Both the position numbers and the translations under genes were made by a program. The notes below the pieces were generated by a model. That model was not told the DNA's origin. It saw only the letters and a list, made by a program, of their open reading frames with translations, and searched no databases. DNA of 64,000 nt. Source: Myxocyprinus asiaticus (lineage: Eukaryota; Chordata; Actinopteri; Cypriniformes; Catostomidae). Positions 11,781 through 25,050 of the stretch are shown here, piece after piece; position 1 is the first letter of the stretch; each line of letters begins with the position of its first letter. Where the stretch lies: the NCBI RefSeq assembly GCF_019703515.2, contig NC_059374.1:20144595-20208594 (forward strand). Reading direction: 5' to 3'.

Positions 11781-14030
11781 CACTCACTGAGTACTTTATT
11801 AGGGAACACCTGTACACCTACGTATTCATGCGATTATCTAATCAGCCAATCATGTGGCAGCAGTGCAATGCATAAAATAATGAAGATACTGTTCAGGAGC
11901 TTCAGTTAATGTTCACATTAACCATCAGAATTGGGAAAAAATGTGATCTCAGTGATCTCGACCGTGTCATGATTGTTGGTGCCAGACGGGCTGCTATTTC
12001 TGTAACCAGGGCTAGCCTGTGGGTTTGTGGGGCTCCAGGCGAAATCATGAAAATGGGCCCCCCGGTGTGAAAATTTTCATAACTTTATAACATCCATAAA
12101 ATGACTGCAAATGTGATGAGCAGATTTGTTTTAATAGAAAGCACTAAAAAGAAGCACTATACTGTATAGCTCAGTAGATGTCAAATAACGTGTCCATTAG
12201 CTTTTTTTCCCAACATAAAGATGTTATGCATAAGGGAATATATGTATTTTAGGTGCTTTGACAAGTCACCATTTTAGTGCCTTATTTTGATCGCCTTTCA
12301 ACTTTTTCTAGAAGTACAAATAAACCAATGTCTCGATTAATATGAGGTCATGGAAACTGCAAGTATGATAACTACTGGTTAACATTTTATAATAAGGTTT
12401 GCATTAGGTATCATTAACAATGTAAATAAAATTTTCTAGCATGTATTAACCTATGCTAATATTACTTTATAAAAAATAATTGTTTATTGTTTGTTCATTT
12501 TAGTTCTTATTGTATTAACTAATGTTAACAATTGAATAGTATATGCAGAAATTAGCATTAACCAAGATTATTAAGTATTGTTTATTGTTCGTTCAAGTTA
12601 ACTAACATAGTTAAATAATGTTAACAAATACAACCATAAGTGTTACCCATCAACGTAACACAAAATAAGAAAATGCTGTTTAAAATAGTTTTAGAGAGTT
12701 TTAATTTTATAAGACACTGCTGACAATGCTTGAAATTCCATTTCAACTACCTACATTACTATGCATAAAAATTGATTTAGAGCAACAAAATCAATGAAAA
12801 CAAAAAGTTGGCCAGAATGTGTGCAAAAGTTGATACAGTAAAATTTCAAACAACAGGGGGAAAAAAAGGTACAGCAATGGGGGTGGGGAGTTAATTATGT
12901 GTAAATAAAATTACATATCGAAATATGTATTTGTAAACAAATGTAAAGAATAAACACATACTGTCCCTCTTAGAGCAGAGATCTTTGCAGATAGGATGGT
13001 TTGGTTATTTTCCAGATTAATTGCTCATATGTTCACTCTATGTGAGTTTTTTTTATTTATTTATTTATTTTTTTTGCGTCTGTATATCGACAGTGTCTGA
13101 ATTCCTTCCCCAGCAGATTATTCTTGAGAAAACAAGAAAAGCCCTAATGATTTGACAAGTGCTGTTTCTACTATCATTTACACTAAATAAGCCTCAAAGA
13201 CTCAAATAGCCACAAAGCAATATTTTTTATAACTTATTTCCTGCATTTCTGTCAGGCTTCTTCATTATTCAGCAAGATGTGCGATCTGTGTCTAATAACA
13301 CTTCTAAAAGAAGCCATGCTCCAGTTCCCAGCAATGCTTTGAAATACGAATAAATTATGCAGATTAGTGCATACTGCTTAGCTGTACTTCTTGATAATTT
13401 TAGATATACTGCTGTTATTTTACTTGTTGTAACTTTCAGATATTTGTCTTTTTGTGATTATTCAGAGCTCATTTTATACTTAATATGTTGTTTTTTCGTT
13501 TTCACCGTCATTGTGATTTGTAAGTTAAATGATCAGGTTCACATGCATTGCCCACTCTATTGAGAGTGTGCGCAATAGAAACCAATGGACTGCAAAGAAT
13601 TTCAAAAACAAAGACATCAACGTTTCTTAATTTTATGACTCGCTCATTTACTTTGCGTGTGTTCGCGGGGCCCCTCAGGCATGTCGGGGCCCTAGGCGGC
13701 TGCCTGTATCTCCTGTAGTTCGGGCCGGCCCTGTCTAACTGCCGATCTCCTGGGATTTTCACACACATCTGTCTCTAGAGTTCACACAGAATGGTGCTAA
13801 AAACAAAAAATAAACATCCAGTGAGAGGCACTTCTGTGGACGGAAACGCCTTGTTGATGAGAGAGGTCAACGGAGAATGGCCAGACTGGTTCGAGCTGAC
13901 AGAAATGCTACAGTAACTCAGATAACAACTCTGTACAATTGTAGTGAGCAGAATAGCATCTCAGAATGCGTAGCACATCGATCCTTGGGCTACAACAGCA
14001 GAAAACCACGTCAGGCACTTTATTAGGACC
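11781..14030 (+). pseudogene. Tc1-like element remnant, split by a hAT-like insertion
   Basis: It starts CACTCACTGAGTACTTTATT and ends near GGCACTTTATTAGGACC. The remaining coding part specifies the N-terminal DNA-binding half of a Tc1-type transposase: a KCDLSDLDRV-like start, then VGARRA, then (after the insertion) an ADLLGFSHTSVSRV-like helix-turn-helix. The catalytic domain is gone. The insertion at 12007-13733 interrupts the helix-turn-helix. This family is very common in fish genomes. Confidence 0.75.
12007..13733. mobile_element. Non-autonomous hAT-like element (family G), copy 1
   Basis: The element is 1727 bp. It starts CAGGGCTAGCCTGTGGG and ends GGGCCGGCCCTG, typical of hAT ends. 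TCTGTAAC precedes it and TCTAAC follows it, an 8-bp duplication whose right copy has lost 2 bp. The host Tc1 family normally reads TTTCTGTAACTGC across this point, supporting that reading. There is no transposase. A related copy lies at 20687-22294. Confidence 0.7.
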
Positions 14031-15466
14031 ATAGCGTTTCCAATATAGTCCTCAGCTCATATATATATATACATATTCAATGTGTGTTTTACATATATTT
14101 CCATATATCAGTATTCTGTATGGGATATTTGGTCCTGTAACTCCAGCGCAAGTAATTTAAAATCTACTGTAAGAACAGGTAGAAACAGCTCTTTAAAATA
14201 AGAAATGTTTGATTTTTACAGTGCATTTGTCTTTTTGTTTGTTTATACACACAAATATATCTCATTTTTATAGAGAATGTATCTGTAGGTACTGATCCCA
14301 ACATAGATTACACAAATTGCACCATACGGTTACCTGCATTTATCTTTAACTTCCTGTTAAAAAGGGCATCTATAGTGTCCTCTCTGGAGACTAGTGGTAT
14401 GTAGTTTGGGCTGCTTGTGGTTAAGCAGAGGATAGAGGGAGAGGCTAAGTAAACAAAAGATCTCTTGAAGCAACAGTTGAGAAGACAATAGATGAACTGT
14501 GAACCCCGGCATTGCTAGAGACATACATTATCTCTTTACTATTGAACCGCTTTAAACCAGTGTCTTTTTGGATTCAAGTTTGGTTATTCAAAGCAAAATC
14601 TTCAGATGAAAGTTTTTTTTAAAAAGGTAGCAAATATTTACATGACCTCTCATGCATTTTACAAAGTGTATGTCTTTCTTTCTTCCATGCAACACAAAAG
14701 GAGATGTTAGGCAGAATAACTGCCTCAGTCACCATTCACTTTCATTGCATCTTTTTTACTTAGAATGAAAGTGAGCGGTGACTGAGGCTGTCATTTTGCC
14801 TAACGTCTCTTTCTGAGTCCACAGAGGAAAGAAAGTCAGGAACAAAATAAGGGTAAGGTTATAATCTCTGGTGAAATGATCCCTTTAAGGTTAGGGGTTT
14901 GTTTGAATCCCAAACCCCAAGTATAAACAGGAACAACATCATATCTCACTTTTTTCTTTTAACAATTGGGTCTGATGGCAATCCCTTCTCTATTTCCATC
15001 TTTTCTTGCTTGACCTCTCTCTGTCTCTCAATCTCTCTCCATTTGCTCTATACAAAAGTTCTAATTAGAGCCTGTGTGTGCACCAAGGCCAATGTGAGCG
15101 CTCTAGGATCTCCCACTTCCAGGGATTCCTAAGCTGATCTGTGTCCCCAGAGCCCCTGCACGCATCACTCGCCTCTCCACCGCCCGCGGTGGATTGTGAG
15201 TACACATCAGCGGCAGATTAAATCCACTCAGTGGAAAGCAGCCCATTCCTCGGCTCGTCCACGAAGCAGAAATGACATGCATGACAGGACTGAGACCAAG
15301 AACAGCAGCACTCAGAGGTCTTAATTCAGAGGAGAGTGTGTTGGTTTTCGATGTCCACTGCTATTATATTTATTTTAAATGACTGGCTATAAGAGATGCC
15401 AAAACAACATATTTTCATAATTGACTTGTCTTTGGGTTGGCTGAATTAATAGTCTACTAATTGGTA
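14031..15466. other. zbtb16 intron; family A fragment and GC-richer island
   Basis: A family A MITE fragment lies at about 14668-14889, ending ATCCCTTTAAGG. At about 15070-15340 the sequence is markedly more GC-rich and repeat-free (ACCGCCCGCGGTGGATTGTG and neighbours). It could be a conserved noncoding element, but no conservation test was possible. No gene was seen. Confidence 0.4.
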
Positions 15467-15677
15467 TTAAAGGGATAGTTCACGCCAAAAGGAAAATTCT
15501 GGCAGAATGTCCACAAAGATGCACTGAATGTAAATGGTGACTGAGGCTAGTATTCTGCCTAACATCTATTTTTGTGTTCCACAGATGAAAGAAAGTCATA
15601 TAGTGTAGGTTTGGAACAACATGAGGGTGAGTAAACCGTAAACAGAATTTTCATTTTTGGGTAATCTATTCATTTAA
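15467..15677. repeat. Family A MITE, short copy
   Basis: It starts TTAAAGGGATAGTTCACGCC and ends TCTATTCATTTAA, with the TTCTGCCTAACATCTA core shared with the other copies. Confidence 0.75.
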
Positions 15678-16970
15678 GGATAATTAGGAATAATTTGTTT
15701 TAAAAACGGAACTGTTTTTAACTTGACAAGCCATCATAAAAACACAATGCTCATGGTGCAAGGTGCTCAAAATATTGCATGAGTAACGTAGTCACGACGG
15801 CCAGAGACGTTAGTCTGCATGTGCTTTAAATGGGATGAGTTGACTCTTCGCTAAACTCCACCCCCGTTGGTTACTATTGCTCCCTCAGAATGTATTATAT
15901 TATTTTATTATGTATTATTTTATTTTATTTAAGTTTTGCAAAATGTCCCAAAGGAATGAATGGGAGATGTCAGTGGATGTCATGATTTTTGGCAAAATAT
16001 GCTCATATACTGAATAAATATTATTCTCATGTAGGCGTAGTAAATGTTGCCAAGCTCTGACTGGTTAATCAACATTTTGGGGTGTAGTTTATTGAAAACT
16101 CAGTCTAACCCTAGAACGAATGTGGGCGAAAAACCACCCAGCTGTCTCATTTTTGACTATATTTTTTACTAGGGCTGTGAATCTATAAAACATTTCTAGA
16201 TAAGCATTTCACCTGGGTATTTTCTGACCCACAAATTCATTTATGAGACACACCTTCTCCAAGAGGGTTTTCCCACGAACACTGTCTGACATCTAACGCA
16301 CAGCATGCTAATCAGTGCACAACCAATAACGTATATCAAAACTACACATAAAACTAAAAAATATATATTAAAACTAGACAACCATTGTGACCCATCATCC
16401 CTTCTTGCTGTGTTCAGATTCGTTCCAGAAGACTGAGAATGCTTTAATGCTCTGGCCAGCATATATGAGTTAAGATTCACGACTCTGAGGGCCTCCTGCG
16501 TGTGGGGAAAAAGTTTAACTGTTATTGGTATTGGATCTCCTGACCCTGACCACAATGACCCCGTGGGGCCCCTGGGCTTACAGAACGTCTTGTGTGTAAG
16601 TCAGATGTCGACTGATCTTAACATCTGTCACTATTCACAAACCAAGAAAGGGCAAGCTGAGTTTATGAACAAGTATTCGTGACTGACTAACCTAGTGACC
16701 TACTGTATGTGATTACTTGAATGGACGTGATTATTGTATTGTCATCCCTATTTAAATTAAAGAAAAATAATGAGAGTTTGAAGCAACATGTCTACTGACT
16801 TAAAATAAAATAAAATCAACATCAAGATTTTAGTTTAAAATGTATATGAATTTATATGGGAACGTTTAGCTGCTGTGACTGGTCAAAATTTATTTAATGT
16901 TTTTTCAAAATTTTTGCCTTAAATAGCTCATTTTAAATGGTTGGAAAAGGAATTTAAAAAAAAAAAAATT
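15678..16970. other. zbtb16 intron, no gene recognised
   Basis: AT-rich sequence with no recognised coding motif, repeat end or RNA gene. Short open frames at 16241-16682 on both strands lack family features. Confidence 0.4.
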
Positions 16971-17598
16971 TTAATGGATTGTTCACAAAATAAATTATAA
17001 AGAAAAATATCTCAGCTCTGTAGGTCCATACAGAGCAAGTGAATATTGGCCAGAACTTTGAAGTTCCAAAAAGCATATAAAGGCTGCATTAAAGTAATCC
17101 ACACAACTCCAGTGGTTTAATCTATGTCTTCTGAGGCGATATGATAGGTGAAGGTGAGAAACAGATCAATATTTACAGTAAGTCCTTTTTCAGTATAAAT
17201 CCCTACTTTCAATTTCACATTCTTCTTCTTTTGTTTTTGTTTTTGTTGATTCGCTTTCTTTGTGCATTTCGCCACCTACTGGTTAGGGAGGATAATTTAT
17301 AGTAAAAAGGACTTACATTTTGATCTGTTTCTTGCCCACACCTATCATATCACTTCTGAAGATATGGATTTAACCACTGGAGTCATATGGATTACTTTTA
17401 TGCTGCCTTTATTTGCTTTTTGGACCTTCAAATGTTCTGGCCACCATTACCTTGAACTGTATGGACCTACAGAGCTGAAATGTTCTTCTAAAAATCTTCA
17501 TTTGTGTTCAGCAGAAGAAAAAAAGTCATACACATCTGGGATGGCATGAGGATGAGTAAATAATGAGAGACTTAATTTTTGGGTGAACTGTCCCTTTA
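16971..17598. repeat. Long palindromic family A member (sub-family with the GAAACAGATCAATATTTA core)
   Basis: Its left end is TTAATGGATTGTTCACAAAA and its right end GGTGAACTGTCCCTTTAA. The arms fold back on each other through GTGAGAAACAGATCAAT and ATTTTGATCTGTTTCTTG. The same sub-family recurs at 54080-54565, 60438-61084 and 62000-62640. The 95-codon open frame inside is noncoding repeat. Confidence 0.75.
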
Positions 17599-18713
17599 AG
17601 TACAATGTAGTCTCTCAATTCATTTGAGGTCATAATAGCTGCATGAATAATAATTACAAAAGAATTAGCAAAGTGCTGTTTAAAATAATTTTAAATGTAA
17701 TATAACATGTCTCAGCACAAGACATACCAGCATCCCAATAGTATTTAATGTCAACGGCTCACATGCCACTTACAGCTTCGACAAGAACTGAAAGCTCAGA
17801 AAATCACATTTGTATCTAGATATACTACAAAACTTCCTTAGATGAGTGTCATATGTTCAGATAACAAAGTCAAAGACAAATACCACCATTTAAGTAATAA
17901 TTACAATTATTATATTTATTAGCAGAATCAAACAATCAGTCATTATTTGAGCACAGATAAAACACTGTGTTAAGGAGGACAACTGTCGTATTATAGCAGC
18001 ACATTGTAAAGGAGAAAATCTGATATGATGTGTTGTGGACCTCAGATAGGAAACGGCAGGCTGGTGTCACTGGGTTCAGCATTTGTGGGAATGAATGGAA
18101 GAGTATCAGGTGCGCCGCAATACACAAAACGTGTGGCCACTTTATCTGTGTCTGACAGAAGGTTAAAGTCACTATCAGACCATCTTCACCACAGAGACTA
18201 AGGAGAGCAGTGTGGGGTTATCTTCCTCTCTGATAAATCGAGATAAAAGCACTACCTACTGTTTGAGAGTCCAAGTTTAACATGCACGACCATCACTCTA
18301 GCCTAAACCTAAATAGCCAAAATAGCAGAATTTAAGGATTTCCTGACCCTGACCTCAATGAACCATTGTTTTAGGGGTGGATCATCAATTTTAGATGTAA
18401 ACTACGTCAAATAATGACATGATGACTTTCTGTGCAAAAAAATGAACAAACATGGGTTTGTACTATAGGTCTTCTAACCCATCTGTCTATCTGAGAAAAG
18501 CTCTTCCTGGCCGATCATTTTGACAGAGTTGAACCAGTGGTTACGGAAGGAAGGTCAGGGTCAAACTGCACTAAGCAGCCCTAATTTTCTACACAGGAAG
18601 ACCTCCTCCTTTCACAAATCAAATAAAAGCTTGGTGTGTAGAGCTGGCAGACGTTCCTAACCTGCTCGGCACCGCTCTGATCAAGCCTGAGGACGTGAAC
18701 ACTTACATTCTCC
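17599..18713. other. zbtb16 intron, no gene recognised
   Basis: Mostly unique-looking intronic sequence. No exon with zinc-finger motifs was found here or anywhere left of 19137, so the remaining zbtb16 exons lie outside the window. Confidence 0.45.
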
Positions 18714-18990
18714 TAAAAGGGATAGTTTAAATGTCAAAAATGTCAAAAGAAAAACAAATTCTGTCATCATTTACTCATCTTCATGTTGTTCCAAACCCAA
18801 ATGTCTTTCATTTTTCCATGGAACACAAAAGGTTAGCCTCAGTCACCATTCACTTTCATTGTATGGAAAAGAAAAACTAAACATAATGAAAATGAAACTC
18901 CTTTTGTGTTCCACTGTAGAAAGAAAGTCAGATTGGTTTGGAACATAAATGATGACAGAATTTTCACTTTTGGGCAAACTATCCCTTTAA
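18714..18990. repeat. Family A MITE copy close to the zbtb16 exon
   Basis: It starts TAAAAGGGATAGTTTAAATG and ends GGGCAAACTATCCCTTTAA, 147 bp from the 5' splice site of the zbtb16 exon. Confidence 0.7.
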
Positions 18991-19137
18991 GACTATCCCT
19001 GTGCGTAACATTTTCTAAGATAAAAATACTAGGATGGAAATCAGCAGAGGTTAGTTTTCATAATCATCTCCTATAGATTAATGAAGTGTCAGTTACATTA
19101 AAAACCAACAGGAATGCTTCAAAAAACTTTTACTCAC

Positions 19138-20354
19138 TTGTGTTGTTCAGCAGCTTCATTATCAGGCATCTCCATATCGCACACCTCGCATCGTTCTTTC
19201 TGGGTTTGGGCCTCGTGCTTCATATTTGCCCCAAGCTTGCTCAAGAACTCCCTCTGAATCAAGCTCTGATGGAAGAGCCCCCCATAGGCACTGAAATCCA
19301 TGGACATTGCCAGGGAGGACGGCACATGTAACGACGAAGCCATGGACACAGGCAAGGGCAGCATGTCCTCGCTGTTATAGTTGGAAGGTATTGAGCACAG
19401 TGATGCAAAATGTCTTTCAGCTAGACTGGCCATGTTCACGAGGCCCGCTTGGTTGCCGTCTCCCTGGGAATCGGCAGAACTATCGGCAGAGTGGAGCTCG
19501 CGAGCGCTGGTGATGACGCTGCTTCTGGTAGGGGTTCCGGGAGTGTCCCGGTGCTGCCTCGAGTCACTGCCGCCCTCTCCGTTCCTGGAGAAGACGCCTT
19601 CATGTTGGTACTCTTCGTCTACCTGCATCATCTCTGTTTTAATCCTATCAAGCAATGGAGATGCGCTACCATGATTATGTGCAAAGCTTTGGGGCATGTT
19701 TCCTTGGAAGGCAGACTGACCCATGCTCATCAGGCCCTCTATGGCGGACTTTGTTGGGCTGATGGATGGTAGACCCAGTTGGGCTGAGTCTGAAGATCGC
19801 TTGTCAACCATGCTAACCAGGGCCAAGCGATGGCGGGTGGCATTACCATAGCCGCCCTCCTGTACGGACTGCTTTTTCGAGATAAATGTGCTCTTAAGGT
19901 ACTTGATCTTGCGGTCATCGACATCATCAGCTCTGTTCTCGTTCATATTCATGTCGGTGTCATTCTCTTCAGATGCCTGGATGGTCTCCAAAATCTTCAG
20001 ACATTGCTCCTCCAAGTATTCTATCTCTAAGATCTCTGCTGCATACAGCAGGTCGTCTAGGTCCTCCAGCTTGGCTTGAAGCGTGGCAGTGTAGGCATAC
20101 TCGAGAATCTGCTGAAAGGTCTTTGGTGAGAGGAAGTCCAGAGTGTAATTTTGGCTGTTGCGGTGGAACAGTATCTCAAACATCTTGCTAGCACATGCAA
20201 GCACGGTTCTGTGGGCATGGAACTCCTGGCTGTCGACCATGATGACCACATCACACAATGTCCCGGAGAGGCGCATCTGGTTGGCCTTCTGCAGGAGCGA
20301 TGTGGGGTGGCCAGGGTTTTGGAGGTGGATCACACCCATTTTAGTTAAATCCAT
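19138..20354 (-). CDS. zbtb16: zbtb16 (PLZF) first coding exon: BTB domain and repression region
   Basis: Zbtb16 is a nuclear BTB/zinc-finger transcriptional repressor that recruits corepressor-HDAC complexes and acts in stem cells, limb and hindbrain. This exon encodes 405 whole codons. Residues 1-125 are the BTB/POZ domain, with the charged-pocket residues Asp35 and Arg49 present in GTLCDVVIMV and EFHAHRT. Farther on are conserved linker blocks: a SPTK motif, KTEMMQVDE (the family's sumoylation site) and GTPTRSSVITSARELH. The exon ends inside zinc finger 1 (CEVCDMEMPDNEAAEQH) at a consensus donor GTGAGT (19137 downward, phase 2), so the second His is on the next exon, as in human PLZF. The start MDLTKMG is the family's start. 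An acceptor TTTGCAG at 20415-20421 implies 60 nt of 5' UTR (20355-20414). The zinc fingers lie outside the window. Whether it is the a or b fish paralogue is not decided. Confidence 0.97.
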
Positions 20355-20686
20355 TACATCAATATTTATAACATCTCAAGGGTTTGCTTTGCTCCTCTTG
20401 CTCCTTGAGTGCTTCTGCAAATGTCATTTGGTCATATAAAAAGAGAATGAGCACAAATACAACATGTCACCTGTTGCAATCATTTGTAATGCACAGATCA
20501 GTTCATTTATCTTACTTATACTAAACAGGCCATGTTAATCATCACTCAAACAGGTTAACTCAATGTTTTGGAAAATAAATAGGCAAAGGGTCGTTGTTGT
20601 TGTTGTTGAACCTTAATACGGAGGCCCTATCACAACATGTACTTAATGTTATGCAATCGCAATGATAGTAGTGGAAAGCTGCCAAG

Positions 20687-22294
20687 CAGGTGCGGCCTGT
20701 AGGTTTGTGAGGCCCTAGGCAAAATCATGAAAATTGGCCCCACCAATGTGAATACTGTCATAACTTTAAAATAGTCATAGAACCACTACAAACATGATGA
20801 GTGGATTTTTTTTATTTTTTTAAAGAGAAAGCACAAAAAAAAAAGCACTTTATAAGCTATAAAGTGCTTATTCTTTAGTGCTTTCTTTTTTCTTTTTTTT
20901 TCATCCAGTTGATAACAAATAACATGTCCAAGAACTTCTTTACCCAACATGAAGATGTTGGGTTAAAATGTGCATGAATGTATAAGGGAAAGTGTGTTTT
21001 TTAGGTGCTATGGCAAGTCAGAATTTCTTCACCATTTTAATCAGAAGTTTTTCAAAAAATGTTTAACCATTCTCTTTCAAATTTTTCTAGAAGTACAAAT
21101 AAACTAGTGTCTTAATGTGAGGTCATGGAAACTGTAAGTATAATAATTACAGGGTAACATTTTACAATAAGGTTCTATTTGTTAGCATTGGTAAATGCAT
21201 TAGGGTTCAATACAAGTTAAGCTCAGTCGACAGCACTTGTGGCATAATATTGATTACCACAAAAAATTATTTGGACTCGTCCCTCCTTTTCTTAAAAAAT
21301 AAATAAATAAATAAATAAAAAATAAAACATAAAAGTTACAGTGGGGCAATTACAATGGAAGTGAATGGGACAAATCTTTGGAGAGTTTAAAGGCGGAATT
21401 GTGAAGCTTATAATTTTATAAAAGCACTTACATTAATTCTTCTGTTAAAACTTGTGTATTATTTTAGATGTAAAGTTGTTTAAATAGTCATTTTTACAGT
21501 CTTTTAGGGTTTGTTAACATTACATCGTCATGGCAACAAAGTTGTAAAATTGGCTATAACTTTACATAGAAAAGGTAAGTAAGCGATTTTGTCATACTAA
21601 AATCATGTTTACACACATATTGTTTATGTCTTATGGCTTTACATTTGAAACAGTTAGCATTTTAACATGTACAGATTGGCCCCTTTCATTTCCATTGTAA
21701 GTGCCTGACTGTAACCTAGATTTTTGCTTTTTAAAAGAAAAGGAGGGGTAAGTCAAAATAATTTTTTGTTGTAATCAACATTATGCCACAAATGCTGTTG
21801 ATTGAGCTGGACACTGTTGACAATGCTTGGAATTTCATTTTTAACTACCCACATAACTATGTATAAATGTTTATTTAGTGCAACAAAATCAATGAAAACA
21901 AAAAGTTGGTCAGAATCAGTGTCAATCATACTTTGATTTCAGCCAATTTGGGAAAAAAATAATGTATAAATAAAATTATATATTTTCAATAGGGCCTACA
22001 AACACAACCACACAAACAAAATTGTTGTAACTTTTAGTTATTTGTTGTTTGGTGATTATTCAGAGCTCATCTTATTCTTAATACTGTATGTTGTTTTTGG
22101 TAATCACTGTCACTGTGGTTTGTATATTAAATGATGGGTCTACTCGTGGTGGTCGCATGATAACATTTTTATGAAAGAAACCGCTTCTTAATATTTTTAA
22201 GAATCATTCATGAACTATGCACTTAATCGCAGGGCACCCCAGGCCAACGGGGCCCTAGGTGGCCACATATTGCCTGTAGGATGGGCCGGCCCTT
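20687..22294. mobile_element. Non-autonomous hAT-like element (family G), copy 2, in zbtb16 intron 1
   Basis: It starts CAGGTGCGGCCTGTAGG and ends GATGGGCCGGCCCTT. The flanks CTGCCAAG and CTGCCAGG (20679-20686 and 22295-22302) match at 7 of 8 bases, the hAT target duplication. It is collinear with 12007-13733 but carries a nested R1 repeat at 21209-21812. No transposase. Confidence 0.75.
21209..21812. repeat. Dispersed repeat R1, full copy nested in a hAT-like element
   Basis: It begins GGTTCAATACAAGTTAAGC and ends with the inverted match ATGCCACAAATGCTGTTGATT. The core contains the CAACAAAGTTGTAAAATTGG block seen at 1-386. Both ends are visible here, so this is the reference copy. Confidence 0.75.
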
Positions 22295-22374
22295 CTGCCA
22301 GGTGAAACTGAACCAGCAGCATTCAAGACATGCCTGTGAGGAAATTACGTTTCTGATACTATTCTCCTGGTTTT

Positions 22375-25050
22375 AAGGGGTCATGTCATGCATTTTTTTT
22401 TTTTTTTTTTTTTTACTTTATCATTTTCCTTGAGGTTTACTTATAATGTCACTAAAGGTTTTGGTACAAAAAACAGTCATACTATAGTATTAAATTAACT
22501 TTTTCCACGCTGGCTCTGGCCCTCTGTCTGAAACACTCGTTTTTCTGTGCTTTAAGACTTCATATACAGTACATGCCCACTGTGTTATTATTGGCTAACA
22601 ACTTTCAGGTGCAAACAGCCCCCGCCAACACTCGTAGAACTGTTTTTTCCAAAAAATAAAAAAATGAAAACATGCAAGCGATTTACAAAATCACCTGAAA
22701 ACACTCAGTCCAGGCAATCATTATTAGCTATATTATATCCCATGTCCCAAGTCCCATGTCCCATGTTTATGTGAAGCACGCAAACTACTACAGTTGTTCC
22801 GGCTGAAATAACAATAGAAAACTGAACAAAGTCGGCATACTGTCAATCCTGAATAATTATTAGGCAAACAATATATGGTGATACAATAACGCTATATAAA
22901 GCTATGAACAATGGAAATAGTCCAGACTAACACAAGCTGTGAATGTTAATAAATCTGTATCCAGTTGTAATGGATGGTCGACCCAGGTGTTCGCCTCTGT
23001 AGTGTGGCCGCTACAATACGCATCCCATGTAATGGGAAATACGAGATGTTCGCCGGTCAACCGGGGGAGGCGATCGCCCTCGACTGTTTCGATGCTTAAA
23101 CGGGATAAAGGGGGCCACGATATGTTCATTTCAGCCAAAATACGGGATGTCCTGGCTAATACAAGACAGATGAGATGGCAGTTACTAGCCTTTACTACAC
23201 GCACTCCACGCTACACATTCTTCTTAAATAATAAAATAATTTAATCTCACATCAATATTTTGTGAGCAATTATGTATGTTATGTAATACAGTATTATAAT
23301 ATTTATAGAAATGTATATGTTGAAAATATATAATTTCTTTGGTACGTAACCATTTAATAAGCTCGATCGGCTCCGTGTTGGAGTCCTGTTCATGGTGTAT
23401 TTTGCGATTAAAAACAGCTGATTATACACTTCCTTACATATCAAACAAACACAGAAACAGCAGTATTAAATTTGTTACTCACCGCATTACTGTCATGTCC
23501 AGTATAGTTGGCACTGCTCCATCTTTCAATACAAGTTTCTTTGTAAAGTCTGAATCATTATAGTTCTCAAAAGTATTCTTAGAAAATTGTGCCAAACAAA
23601 ACATAATCCCAACGCGTTCAGGAACTTCGTTTAAATAAACAACTCATTCCTATGCAGCAATAGGGCTGCAACTAATGATTATTTTGATAACCGACTAATC
23701 TAATGATTGTTAGAGTGATTATTCGACTATTCTGCGATTACTGCAATGATTAATCATTAGCTCTTCACCGATTATTCAGCTTGTGCCCCGACATAAAAGG
23801 TTGAATTAAACGTGCTTGCTAACAATACATAATTATAAAATACAATATTTTGTTGCAGTGTATAATGGGGAGAAGACTACCATCTCTCACAATTCTGTTC
23901 ACTTCAATGAATTTTGAACTCACAAAAAAAAAAAAAACTGTCTCTTATCAATAAAGCTGCGTATTGCCAATTTTCTTCAGGATACGAAATGCACAGTGAC
24001 ACATATATTATGATTCAATAAGTCGTGAGCCATCACGTTATAATCTAGCTGCATTAAGCGTGCGCGCTCGAGGGATGAGCGTCCCCGCGACAGAGTGTGT
24101 ATCAGCCGGCTACAGTTTCAATCTCTCCCCCTTAAATTGGGATATTCGCGCAACTCATAGAAGAGGTGCTGTCTGCACAGAGAAATGACAGTTTTGGAGT
24201 TTGCAGTTATTTACATGACCTGCTTCCTTATTATTTGAACTTTAATAAAGCTATAATGCATTAAATATAACTGCATTAAAGATGTGACGCCGGGGTTGTT
24301 TCCTTTAAAGATGCTCAACACGCAAGTGTTGCTTCAGCAGAGCAGCAGCTCCAGTTCTGCTTATTTCACAACGAGACTGCTTCTGTATTTACTTATTTTG
24401 TATTTTTGCATTATAATTCCCTCATACTTTGCGATTTACATCACCTGAAGCTGTTTGGAAGGTTTGGAGTGCGTCTGGACTGTGAGTTACGTTTTCTTCC
24501 TCTCCTCAGTCAGGCGCGAACTGCAGTGCTGCTCTCGCACGTCATCATTAGAGTTTCATATTTCATGTTACGTTAAATGAGATGAAACGACCGTTCGACA
24601 ATGAAAAATTTTGTCAAAAATGTTTTATTGTCGATGTTGTCGATAACGTCGACTAATCATTTCAGCAGCAATGCAGTTTTTCCACAACCAGAAACACAAT
24701 AACGTCTGTGGACCTTCCTAGACATCTTAATCTTTTCGTTGGTTAAAAGCTAACTATAGTAACAACAGTACAACCTTCAGAGTTGAAGTACCTCAGCAAA
24801 TCTATCAGTTCACCACGACGATTATGTATGTTGTGGAGGCAGGGCTATTCAAATGACACTGCACAATGATGTCACAATGTAGCTAATATTACAACAAGTC
24901 GTTTTTGCAGAATAGAAACAATAAATGCTCTTTTCGGACAGGAGAGGACGTTTTGAGTTCTGAAACTTACAGTTTTTATAGTAGGTCTACATTGACCTCT
25001 TAAATGTCAAAATATCAAGGAAAATTTGATTTCTAATGACATGACCCCTT
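22375..25050. repeat. Composite repeat with AAGGGGTCATGTCAT inverted ends
   Basis: Inverted ends AAGGGGTCATGTCAT (22375-22389) and ATGACATGACCCCTT (25036-25050) bound 2.7 kb. Inside are a poly-T run, a degenerate block with GGGATGTCCTGG-like text (22980-23170), and a nested hAT-like element at 23661-24670. The open frames within show no family motif. Confidence 0.65.
23661..24670. mobile_element. hAT-like non-autonomous element (TAGGGCTGCAACTAA type)
   Basis: It begins TAGGGCTGCAACTAATGATT and its right end reads GTCGACTAATCATTTCAGCAG, a decayed inverted match. ATGCAG occurs just outside both ends. The interior includes a GC-richer part at 24050-24130. No transposase frame. This family is widespread in fish. 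Confidence 0.6.

Noticed and set aside
16500..16682. Small open frames around 16241-16682 as a possible gene
   Set aside because: No domain, splice context or composition bias; lengths are expected by chance.
1..19137. Zinc-finger exons of zbtb16 downstream of the BTB exon
   Set aside because: No C2H2 pattern (C-x2-C...H-x3-H with TGEKP linkers) was found in any frame of this region, so these exons must lie outside the window.
19381..20439. Several plus-strand open frames across 19381-20439
   Set aside because: They are antisense shadows of the conserved zbtb16 exon and show no protein family features.
22902..23244. 100-codon frames on both strands near 22.9-23.2 kb
   Set aside because: They lie in a degenerate repeat shared with 6064-6125 and carry no protein motif.
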